Part shown: positions 19,362 through 27,348 of the stretch, piece by piece
Position numbering within the stretch: position 1 is the first letter of the stretch
Layout of the letters: every line of letters begins with the position of its first letter
From: JBBROS01 sp963752225
GTDB lineage: Bacteria; Pseudomonadota; Alphaproteobacteria; Acetobacterales; Acetobacteraceae
DNA: 64,000 nt
Direction of reading: 5' to 3'
Assembly: GCA_963752225.1 (NCBI GenBank)
Contig: CAVVXS010000009.1
Location: 372,001 to 436,000 of the forward strand
Program-made: the position numbers and the translations under genes
The notes under the pieces: generated by a model
Seen by the model: the letters and a program-made list of their open reading frames with translations, nothing else
Told to the model about the DNA's origin: nothing
Databases searched by the model: none

Positions 19362-21530
19362 ATGTCTCGCATCGAACGTCACGCATTGCTGTGGGCGACC
19401 ATGCTCGCCGGGTTGTTGTCGGCCGCGCCGGCCGCCCGGGCGCAACCGGCGGTCGAGATCGGCGCCACCGATATCGGCGGGGTGGTCAAAAGCGCGCAAG
19501 GACCCGAGGCGGGCGTTTGGGTGATCGCCGAGACCACCGACCTGCCGACCAAGTTCGCCAAGATCGTGGTGACCGACGACGCCGGCCGCTATGTCATCCC
19601 CGGCCTGCCGAAGGCGCGCTACAAGGTGTGGGTGCGGGGCTATGGCCTGGTCAACTCGGGACGGGTCGATGGCGAGCCAGGCAAGCCACTCGACCTCACC
19701 GCGGCCGTCGCACCCAACGCCGCCGCCGCCGCCAAGTACTATCCGGGCATGTATTGGTATTCGATGCTGCACATCCCCGCCGCCGACCAGTTCCCCGGGA
19801 CCGGCGACAAGGGCAATGGCATTCCTGCGTTCCTGAAGACGCAGGGTGCCTGGATCGATACGGTCAAGAACTCGTGCCAGTCGTGCCACGCGCTCGGCAG
19901 CGAGAACGTCCGCTCGCCGCGCGTCAAGGAGCTCGGCGAGTTCGCCAACTCCACCGACATGTGGACGCGGCGGATCCAGTCGGGCCAGGCGATGACCGGG
20001 ATGGCGGTGTCGATCGCCCGGCTGGGGCCGGACAAGGGATTGTCGCTGTATGCCGACTGGACCGACCGCATCGCCGCCGGCGAGCTGCCGGCCGCCAAGC
20101 CGCAGCGCCCAGCCGGGCTCGAGCGCAACATGGTCGCGACCGTGTGGGATTGGGCGGAGCCCACGACCTACATGCACGACGCGATCTCGACCGATAAGCG
20201 CCACCCGACGGTCAACGCGAACGGGCTGATCTATGGCTCGCCCGAGGAATCGACCGACAACGTGCCCGTGCTCGACCCGGTCGCCAACAAGACCTGGACG
20301 ATCCCGCACCCTTACGCGCCGGGCACGCCGACCACCAAGGACGACCCGATGGGCCCGTCGGTGTTCTGGGGCGAGGAGCCGATCTGGGACAGCCACACCA
20401 GCAACCACAACCTGATCTTCGACGAGACCGGGCGCCTGTGGTTCGCGGCCAAGGTGCGTCCCGCCGACAACCCGGCCTACTGCAAGAAGGGCTCGGACCT
20501 GCAATCGGCGAAACTGGTGCCGATCGACACCTCGGTGCGGCATCTCTCGACGTTCGATCCGAAGACCCAGAAATTCACCTTGATCGACACCTGCTTCACC
20601 ACGCAGCACCTTTATTTCGGCCACGACCGGGACAACACGCTGTGGACCAGCGCCGGCGGCGCCGGCGCGCCGGCGGTGGGCTGGCTGAACACGCGCAAGT
20701 TCCTCGAGACCGGCGACGCCAAAGCCTCGCAAGGCTGGGCGCCGTTGATCGTCGACGTGCCCGGCTGGGGCAAGCGCGGCGAGTATGTCGAGGCGAACCA
20801 GCCGGTCGACCCCAACAAGCAGAAGCGGGTCATCGCCGGCTGGTATGGCGTGCAAGCGAGCCCGATCGACGACACCGTCTGGGGCCAGTCGATGGACGTC
20901 GGTTTCTCCCGCCTCGACCAACCCGGCTACATCATCCATTTCATCCCCGGCGCCGATCCCACCAACACCGCGCTGGCCGAGATCTTCCAGCCGCCCGAAG
21001 GCACGTTCGGGCCGCGCGGCATGGACCTCGACAGCAAGGGGGTTGCCTGGACGGCACTGTCGAGCGGGCAGCTCGCCAGCTTTGACCGCTCGAAATGCCG
21101 GGCGCCGCTCACCGGGCCCGACGCCGCGACCGGCAAGCAATGCGCCGAGGGCTGGACGCTGTATCGCTTCCCGGGCCCGCAATTCGCGGGCGTGGACGAG
21201 CGCGGCAGCGCCAACCACGCCTATTATGTTTGGGTCGACCGCTACAACACGTTCGGCTTGGGCGAAGACGTGCCGATGGCGATGACCAACGGCGGCGAAG
21301 CCATCACCGCCTTGGTCGACGGCAAGATGCTGCAATTCCACGTGCCCTATCCCGCCGGCATGTTCACCAAGAACGTCGATGGCCGCATCGACGACGCGGG
21401 CGCCGGCTGGAAAGGCCGCGGGCTGTGGACCACGTCCGGCACGCGGGCGATGTTCCACAACGAGACTGGCAAGGGCGAGCGGCCGCGGGTCTACCACATC
21501 CAGCTCCGCCCCGACCCGTTGGCGCACTGA
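19362..21530 (+). CDS. Secreted carboxypeptidase-regulatory-like/propeller protein with one c-type haem site
   Basis: A 722-residue exported protein. Sec signal peptide at residues 1-28 (cleavage near ARA-QPA). A carboxypeptidase-regulatory-like beta domain spans about 35-115 (GVVKSAQGPEAGVWVIAET, RYVIPGLPKARYKV). A CQSCH haem-binding motif follows (Cys172, Cys175, His176). The remaining roughly 500 residues contain repeated blade-like stretches (IWDSHTSNHNLIFDETGRLWF, quoted in part; GPRGMDLDSKGVAW) resembling virginiamycin-B-lyase-like propellers. GGGGGAA precedes the ATG. No dehydrogenase cofactor motif is seen, so the function (periplasmic electron transfer or haem-linked lyase) is open. 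Confidence 0.82.
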   Translation: MSRIERHALLWATMLAGLLSAAPAARAQPAVEIGATDIGGVVKSAQGPEAGVWVIAETTDLPTKFAKIVVTDDAGRYVIPGLPKARYKVWVRGYGLVNSGRVDGEPGKPLDLTAAVAPNAAAAAKYYPGMYWYSMLHIPAADQFPGTGDKGNGIPAFLKTQGAWIDTVKNSCQSCHALGSENVRSPRVKELGEFANSTDMWTRRIQSGQAMTGMAVSIARLGPDKGLSLYADWTDRIAAGELPAAKPQRPAGLERNMVATVWDWAEPTTYMHDAISTDKRHPTVNANGLIYGSPEESTDNVPVLDPVANKTWTIPHPYAPGTPTTKDDPMGPSVFWGEEPIWDSHTSNHNLIFDETGRLWFAAKVRPADNPAYCKKGSDLQSAKLVPIDTSVRHLSTFDPKTQKFTLIDTCFTTQHLYFGHDRDNTLWTSAGGAGAPAVGWLNTRKFLETGDAKASQGWAPLIVDVPGWGKRGEYVEANQPVDPNKQKRVIAGWYGVQASPIDDTVWGQSMDVGFSRLDQPGYIIHFIPGADPTNTALAEIFQPPEGTFGPRGMDLDSKGVAWTALSSGQLASFDRSKCRAPLTGPDAATGKQCAEGWTLYRFPGPQFAGVDERGSANHAYYVWVDRYNTFGLGEDVPMAMTNGGEAITALVDGKMLQFHVPYPAGMFTKNVDGRIDDAGAGWKGRGLWTTSGTRAMFHNETGKGERPRVYHIQLRPDPLAH

Positions 21531-21558
21531 ACCGGGCGGGGCAGGAGTCCGCTGGAAC

Positions 21559-24225
21559 TCAAGCGGAGGCGCTGCTCGGTTGTTCGATCTCGACCGGGTT
21601 CGGTATCGTTCGGCGCAGAAGCCGGGCGCTCGCCTCGGTGGTGGTGAGAAAGCGGCGAACCTCCGTGCCCGGCATCGGCCGGCCCAGCAGGAAGCCCTGG
21701 ATCTCACCGACGCCCTTTCTGCGTAGCGCCTGCAGTTGGGCCTCCGTCTCGACGCCCTCGGCTGTGACCGACAAGTTCAGGCGACCGCTCAAGGTCAGCA
21801 CGGCGTCGAGGATGGCGGCCGATCGGTCGTCGCCCTCTTGCGCTTGGACGAACGACTTGTCGATCTTGACCCGGTCGAACGGGAAGCGCCGCAGGTAGTT
21901 CAGGCTCGAATAGCCGGTGCCGAAATCATCCAAGGCGATCCGCACGCCCAACTGCCGCAACTCCCCCAGGATCTGCAGGGCCTGCGTCTCGTCATGGATC
22001 AGCACGCCCTCGGTCACCTCCAACTCCAGCAGGTCGGCGGAGAGCCCGCTTTGCGTCAGCGTATCGACCACCAGCGTCATCAGCCCGGCATCGCGGAACT
22101 GGATCGGCGATAGGTTGACCGCGACCCGGCACGGACGAGGCAGGCAGGCGGCCAGGGTGCACGCCTGCTTGAGCACTTGCTTGCCGATGGTGGTGATCAA
22201 GCCGCATTCCTCGGCCACCGGGATGAACGACGCTGGCGAGATGTAGCCGCGCTCGGCGTGGTGCCAGCGCGCCAGCGCTTCGAAGCCGGTCACGGCCAAG
22301 GTGCGCGGATCGAACTGCGGCTGGTAATGGACCGTGATGCCATCGCGCTCGAGGCTGGTGCGCAATTCGCTTTCGAGCCAACGATGCTCGGACAGGCGCT
22401 CCAGCATCGAGGCGTGAAAGCGCCGCGACGTGCCCCGGCCGGCCGCTTTGGCTTCATAGAGGGCCGTGTCGGCGTTGCGCAGCAAGGTCCGCTGGGACGT
22501 CCCATCGGCCGGGAAGATGGCCAGGCCGGCGCTCGCGCCCAGGTTGACGGAGTGACCCTCGATGCGCGCCGGGACCGCGAGGACACCGACCAGCTGTTGC
22601 ATGACCAGCTCGAACGCCTCGTCGCTTGCCAGCCCGTCGACCAGCACGATGAACTCGTCGCCGCCGATGCGCGCGACCGTGTCGGCCGGGCGGACCGACC
22701 GGGTCAGCTGGGACGCGGCCTCGACCAGCAGCATGTCGCCGAATTCGTGGCCGTACTCATCGTTGACCGTCTTGAAGTTGTCGAGGTCGAGCGCGATCAG
22801 CGCAAACCGCTCGCCGGACGCCTGTGCCCGCCGCAGCAACTCCTGCACCCGCTTATCCAGCAGGACGCGATTGGCGAGGCCGGTCAGACGGTCGTGATGT
22901 GCAAGCTCCGACATCTGCGCCTCGTGCTTGGACCGTTCCGTGACATCGGAATACGTCAGCACCAAGCCGCCTTGCGCCGTCGGACGCGCTTGCGCTTCGA
23001 TCAGCTTGTCGCCCCGGGCCAGCACACGCAGCTCCCCCGGGAGCTGTCCTGATGTCGGACCCAAATGCTCGGCGGACCGCTCGGCCGAACCGTCCAAGAT
23101 ATCCGCCGGCAGCCCGAGAAGTTCGACGGCACGCTGATTCGCCACCCGGATGCGGCTCCGGTCATCGAGCATAACGATGCCCTGGCTCACACTGCCGAGC
23201 GTGAGCTCCAGGTCGCGCTGGAACGATGCCGACTTGCGGCGCTGCATTACCCAGAACAGGCCCAGCAAGCCGGTGACGCAGGTGACGAGCAGGCCGATCG
23301 CCAGCGTCCGGCTGCGGGTGGCCGCATAGCCGGCGAGGGCAGCCGTATGGTCCGTGCCGACCAGGACCATCAGCGGGTAATCATCGAGGCGCTTGAAACC
23401 CAGATTGTAGGACCGGCCTTCGCTCATGATGCTCAGCGCCCCGTGCGGTCGGGCGGAGTCGAAGATCGGCGCGAACACGGGGTCGGTGCGCAGGTTCGAC
23501 CCGACGCTGCCCTCCGACCTGGGCCCCCGGGCGCGGACGATCCCCTCCGTGCCGACCAACGTGATAAACCCGTTCAGGTCGTTTTCCTCGTAGAAGCGCG
23601 CAAGCTCCTCGCAGCCGACCGACACCACGCCCACCCCGGCGAAACTACCGTCGGCCCGCAGCAATTTGCGGCTGAACTGGATCGTCTGCTTTCCGGTCAC
23701 CCGCCCGGTTACGGGATTGCTGATGAACAAGTCGTCCCGACCGGGATCGAGCTGGGCCCGGTAATGCTCCCGGTCCGACAGGTCCACTTGCATCACCGCT
23801 CCCGGAACGGTGGAGCCGGTCAGCCGGCCGCCAGGACTGATCAGGCCGACGTGCACTCGCATCCGGTCCTCGGGCGTGCGTCGGCGCGACCACAACTCCA
23901 CGTCGAAACCATCGGGATGGTCCGCATAGCTCGATCGCAGCGCAAGCAGCTGCTGGTCCACGCTGGCCACGAGACGTCGAGCGTTGTCGGCGTAGGCAAA
24001 GGCAAGGTTGGCGTTGTTCTGCAGCGCTTCCCGCTCGGCCGAGCGGTACTCACGGGCGAGGGCCGCGTACAGGGCCAGCCAAATCAATGCGATGAACACC
24101 ACCACGGCGGCGATCTCCGGCCGTGCGGCCGACCTCGCTCGAACGGAATGGCCGCGCCTCGGGCGTAACCCACTCGCCCTCGCCTCGTCGTGCATGCCTC
24201 GAACCACTGGTGATGAGACGCCCAT
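21559..24225 (-). CDS. Membrane sensor with PAS, GGDEF and EAL domains (c-di-GMP turnover)
   Basis: An 888-residue signalling protein. Membrane segments lie at about 37-56 and 306-326 and bracket a periplasmic Cache-like sensor. A PAS-like region covers 340-430. The GGDEF domain has an intact active site (521-525) and an RxxD inhibitory site (Arg512-Asp515). The EAL domain has EAL at 649-651, NLSPIQF and DDFGTGYSS. Both catalytic motifs are canonical, so it could make and degrade cyclic di-GMP in response to an extracytoplasmic cue. The start at 24225 is a choice; an ATG at 24195 is also possible. It ends 28 bases from the convergent haem protein gene. Confidence 0.92.
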   Translation of the reverse strand: MGVSSPVVRGMHDEARASGLRPRRGHSVRARSAARPEIAAVVVFIALIWLALYAALAREYRSAEREALQNNANLAFAYADNARRLVASVDQQLLALRSSYADHPDGFDVELWSRRRTPEDRMRVHVGLISPGGRLTGSTVPGAVMQVDLSDREHYRAQLDPGRDDLFISNPVTGRVTGKQTIQFSRKLLRADGSFAGVGVVSVGCEELARFYEENDLNGFITLVGTEGIVRARGPRSEGSVGSNLRTDPVFAPIFDSARPHGALSIMSEGRSYNLGFKRLDDYPLMVLVGTDHTAALAGYAATRSRTLAIGLLVTCVTGLLGLFWVMQRRKSASFQRDLELTLGSVSQGIVMLDDRSRIRVANQRAVELLGLPADILDGSAERSAEHLGPTSGQLPGELRVLARGDKLIEAQARPTAQGGLVLTYSDVTERSKHEAQMSELAHHDRLTGLANRVLLDKRVQELLRRAQASGERFALIALDLDNFKTVNDEYGHEFGDMLLVEAASQLTRSVRPADTVARIGGDEFIVLVDGLASDEAFELVMQQLVGVLAVPARIEGHSVNLGASAGLAIFPADGTSQRTLLRNADTALYEAKAAGRGTSRRFHASMLERLSEHRWLESELRTSLERDGITVHYQPQFDPRTLAVTGFEALARWHHAERGYISPASFIPVAEECGLITTIGKQVLKQACTLAACLPRPCRVAVNLSPIQFRDAGLMTLVVDTLTQSGLSADLLELEVTEGVLIHDETQALQILGELRQLGVRIALDDFGTGYSSLNYLRRFPFDRVKIDKSFVQAQEGDDRSAAILDAVLTLSGRLNLSVTAEGVETEAQLQALRRKGVGEIQGFLLGRPMPGTEVRRFLTTTEASARLLRRTIPNPVEIEQPSSASA

Positions 24226-24387
24226 GCTGCCGCATATCGGTGAAGAAACGGTGAAGGGCGGCCCATCGACGCCGGCGCTGCCGCAAGAGCGGAACCTTGA
24301 CCGCGTCCCTGGCCGGGGTGCTACGATCCGCACGGGGAACGCGGTCACTCCGAGAGGGAGAGCCGATATGACATCCGCTTCTGTCCG

Positions 24388-25980
24388 GTGCCGTCGGTGA
24401 GGCGGCGCACGTTCCTCGGCGCCGCGTCCGCCGGCATTGCGCTGCCGTCGCTGCTGCGGGCCGCCAGTACGACCACGCTGAAGTTCATTCCGCAGATCGA
24501 CCTTGCCTTCCTCGATCCGCATTGGACGACGGCCAACGTGACGCGCGGCCACGCTTACATGGTGTTCGACACGCTCTACGGGCAGGACGGGACCTTCACC
24601 TCCTCGCCGCAGATGCTGGCCGGGCACCAAGTCGAGAACGACGGCAAGCTGTGGACGCTGACGTTGCGCGACGGCTTGGTCTGGCATGATGGCGAGCGGG
24701 TGCTGGCGCGCGATTGCGTCGCCAGCATCAAGCGCTGGGCGGCGCGTGACGCGTTCGGCGGTGCGCTGATGGCCGCGACCGACGCATTGACGGCGGCGGA
24801 CGACAAGACCATCCGCTTCGTGCTGAAGCGGCCATTCCCGCTACTGCCCCAGGCGCTCGGCAAGCCGACCACGCCGAACCCGGTGATGATGCCGGAGCGG
24901 CTGGCCAACACCGACCCGTTCAAGCAGATCACCGAGATGGTCGGCAGCGGCCCGTTCCGCTTTGTCGCCGACGAGCGGGTGCCGGGCGCCCGCAACGTCT
25001 ACCAGCGCTTCGATAGGTATGTGCCGCGGCAGGGCGGAACGCCCGACTGGACCGCCGGGCCCAAGGTCGCGCATTTCGACCGCGTCGAATGGACCACTAT
25101 GCCGGACGCTGGCACGAAGGTCGGCGCCATGCAGTCGGGCGAGCAGGATTGGTGGGAGAACCCGACCGCCGACCTGCTACCGTTGCTGGCCCGGCAGCGC
25201 AACGTCAAGGTCGTTACCACCAACCCGACCGGCAACGTCAACATGATGCGGCCGAACCACCTGCAGCCGCCGTTCGACAACCCGAAGATCCTGCAAGCGC
25301 TGCTTTACGCGGTCGACCAGCAGGCCTGCATGGAAGCAATCGTCGGCACCGACTCGTCCATGTATCACACGCCGCACGGCGTGTTCTGTCCCAAGACGCC
25401 GATGGCGAGCGACGCCGGGCTGGCGCCGCTGCAGGGTCCGCGCAATTACGCGAAAGCCAAGGAACTGCTGAAGGCCGCCGGTTACGCGGGCGAGAAGGTG
25501 ACGATGCTGATCGCCACCGACTACACGCAGTTCAAGGCGATCGGCGACGTGATGGCCGACAGCATGGGCCAGGCGGGGATGAACGTGGACTACGTCGCGA
25601 CCGACTGGGGCACCATGCTGCAGCGGCGCAACAACAAGGGGCCGATCAGCCAAGGCGGCTGGAGCTGCTTCTTTACCGGCTGGGAGGGCGAGGACCACCT
25701 CAACCCGTCCAACCACTACGCCATGCGCGGCAACGGCAACGACCCGGCCGCCTGGCCCGGCTGGTGCGTCAGCCCGAAGCTCGAAGCGCTGCGCGATGCC
25801 TGGTTCGAGGCGCCCGACATTGCCGCGCAGCAGACGATTTGCACCGACCTGCAGCGCCAGGCGATGCTCGACCTGCCGAGCATCCCGCTCGGCCAGTTCC
25901 AGTCGCCGACGGCGTTCAACACGCGCATCACGTGCGTGCTGAACGGGTTCGCCACCTTCTGGAACGTCCGCCCGGCCTGA
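24388..25980 (+). CDS. ABC transporter solute-binding protein (peptide/nickel family 5)
   Basis: Periplasmic binding protein of about 530 residues. Its Tat-type signal peptide (RRRTFLGAASAGIALPSLLRAAS, quoted in part) leads into a family 5 extracellular domain with FDTLYG, TLRDGLVWHDGE and MVGSGPFRF motifs. Start codons are GTG at 24388 or 24397; the latter overlaps the TGA of a 10-codon leader frame beginning at ATG 24368, which owns the strong GAGGGAGAG ribosome-binding site. No permease or ATPase is adjacent, so it is an orphan or shares a distant transporter. The ligand is unknown. Confidence 0.9.
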   Translation: MPSVRRRTFLGAASAGIALPSLLRAASTTTLKFIPQIDLAFLDPHWTTANVTRGHAYMVFDTLYGQDGTFTSSPQMLAGHQVENDGKLWTLTLRDGLVWHDGERVLARDCVASIKRWAARDAFGGALMAATDALTAADDKTIRFVLKRPFPLLPQALGKPTTPNPVMMPERLANTDPFKQITEMVGSGPFRFVADERVPGARNVYQRFDRYVPRQGGTPDWTAGPKVAHFDRVEWTTMPDAGTKVGAMQSGEQDWWENPTADLLPLLARQRNVKVVTTNPTGNVNMMRPNHLQPPFDNPKILQALLYAVDQQACMEAIVGTDSSMYHTPHGVFCPKTPMASDAGLAPLQGPRNYAKAKELLKAAGYAGEKVTMLIATDYTQFKAIGDVMADSMGQAGMNVDYVATDWGTMLQRRNNKGPISQGGWSCFFTGWEGEDHLNPSNHYAMRGNGNDPAAWPGWCVSPKLEALRDAWFEAPDIAAQQTICTDLQRQAMLDLPSIPLGQFQSPTAFNTRITCVLNGFATFWNVRPA

Positions 25981-25983
25981 GCC

Positions 25984-26739
25984 ATGCGCGTTGCGTTCGC
26001 CTGCGACCCCGCGCTGTTCGACCGTCTGCCGCGCCCGCACGCCGCCGCCGCGGCACTGCCGGACTGGCTGCGCACCATGCCGCGCACCGCAGCGTCGGAC
26101 CTGCATGCCGAGCCGGTCCGCACCGTCAAGCAATGCCCGCCATTCGTGGACGCCATGGGGCATGGCTTCGTCATCCCGCTGCCCTGCGACGTGGTAGCCC
26201 GCGACGGCACATTGTCGTGGGATTGGACGCTGCCCGAGCTCGCCGCCGGCCATCACCCGCGCGCGCCCATCAGCTTCCATGCCCCAGCCCAGGTCAGCGG
26301 CACGCCGTTCCACGGTGACGACCAGGTCATCGTGAAGTTCAACAGCTTCTGGACGGTGACGCTCGAACCTGGCTGGTCGTTGTTCGTCACGCACCCGGTC
26401 AACCGCGCCGACTTGCCGTTCCGGCTGCTGAGCGGCCTCGTCGACGCCGACCGCTACAACGCCGTCGGCTTGCTGTTTCCGGCCGTCTGGATCGACCCGG
26501 ACTTCACCGGCACGCTGCCGCGGGGCACCCCGGTCGCGCAATGCTTTCCGGTGCCGCGGGTCCCGCTCGACCTGGTGCACGCCCCGTTCGGCGCGGACGA
26601 CGCGCGCAATTACGACGCGCTCGCCGGGCGCCTGCTGGGCGGCCCCGGAGTGTACCGCCGCGACTACCGCTCAGGCCCGGGCGGCAAGCTCCCGTTGCAG
26701 GGCCGATGGCCGGAGCCAGAGCCGCCCGACGGCGGGTGA
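25984..26739 (+). CDS. Conserved protein of unknown function (DUF6065-like)
   Basis: 251 residues, no signal peptide or membrane segment. Recognisable stretches are IVKFNSFWTVTLEPGWSLFV, THPVNRADLPFRLLSGLVD and RGTPVAQCFPVPR; they resemble small uncharacterised proteins labelled DUF6065, but this match is from memory and tentative. It starts 3 bases after the binding-protein stop, so the pair is one operon. Its last 69 bases overlap, in antisense, the end of the TPR gene on the minus strand. Confidence 0.72.
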   Translation: MRVAFACDPALFDRLPRPHAAAAALPDWLRTMPRTAASDLHAEPVRTVKQCPPFVDAMGHGFVIPLPCDVVARDGTLSWDWTLPELAAGHHPRAPISFHAPAQVSGTPFHGDDQVIVKFNSFWTVTLEPGWSLFVTHPVNRADLPFRLLSGLVDADRYNAVGLLFPAVWIDPDFTGTLPRGTPVAQCFPVPRVPLDLVHAPFGADDARNYDALAGRLLGGPGVYRRDYRSGPGGKLPLQGRWPEPEPPDGG

Positions 26740-27348
26740 GACGAGGGCTTGGGCGATGCGGCCGAAGCTGGCCGGGCGCAGGCGCCACGCCCGGGCGTAG
26801 GCGTCGAGCGCCCCCTCGAGATCGCCGGCCTCCTGGCGGGCCACGCCGAGGTTGAACGCCGCCTCGTGGAAGTCCGGCCGGGTGGCCAGGGCGGCGGCGA
26901 AAGCGTGCACGGCGGCGGCCGGGTCGCCGAGGTCCTGGCACGACAAACCGAGCGCGAACCATGCCTCCGCCATCGAGGCGTCGCGGGTCGCCGCGCGTTG
27001 CAGCGCCGCCCGCGCGGCCGGGCGATCATCGAGTTGACGCAGCACCCGGCCCAGCCGGAACGCCGCGGCAGCGGTCGGCGTCGCGGACTCGGCGGCGGCG
27101 TAGCCGTGGGCCGCCCGCCGCCACGCGACCGTCGCAGCTGCCGGATGTTTCGCAGCAAGCGTCTCCCCCAACTCCTCCCAGCCCGGCGCGAACCCGGGAA
27201 ACTGCTCCAGGGTGGCGAGCATCGTCATGGCCTCGGGGTCCTGCCGCCGCAGCAAGGCAACGCAAAGACGGAACGCCGGCCCCGGCGCATGGGGCGCGGC
27301 CGCCCGGGCGGCGCGGGCGGCCGACAAAGCCTCTTCTGCCTCCGTCAT
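26671..27348 (-). CDS. TPR-repeat protein
   Basis: 225 residues, almost entirely helical. At least two clear tetratricopeptide repeats are visible around AEAWFALGLSCQDLGDPAAA and HEAAFNLGVARQEAGDLEGA, with two or three weaker copies before them. No catalytic motif or signal is seen; it is probably a scaffold. Its ATG overlaps the peroxidase stop (ATGA at 27345-27348), so it is the last gene of the cyclase-P450-peroxidase operon and may bridge those proteins (inference). Confidence 0.85.
   Translation of the reverse strand: MTEAEEALSAARAARAAAPHAPGPAFRLCVALLRRQDPEAMTMLATLEQFPGFAPGWEELGETLAAKHPAAATVAWRRAAHGYAAAESATPTAAAAFRLGRVLRQLDDRPAARAALQRAATRDASMAEAWFALGLSCQDLGDPAAAVHAFAAALATRPDFHEAAFNLGVARQEAGDLEGALDAYARAWRLRPASFGRIAQALVSPAVGRLWLRPSALQRELAARA

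Noticed and set aside
18312..21707. A 1131-codon minus-strand open frame
   Set aside because: Only the segment 18312-19124 is an SDR; the rest is antisense to the secreted haem protein gene and low in recognisable motifs.
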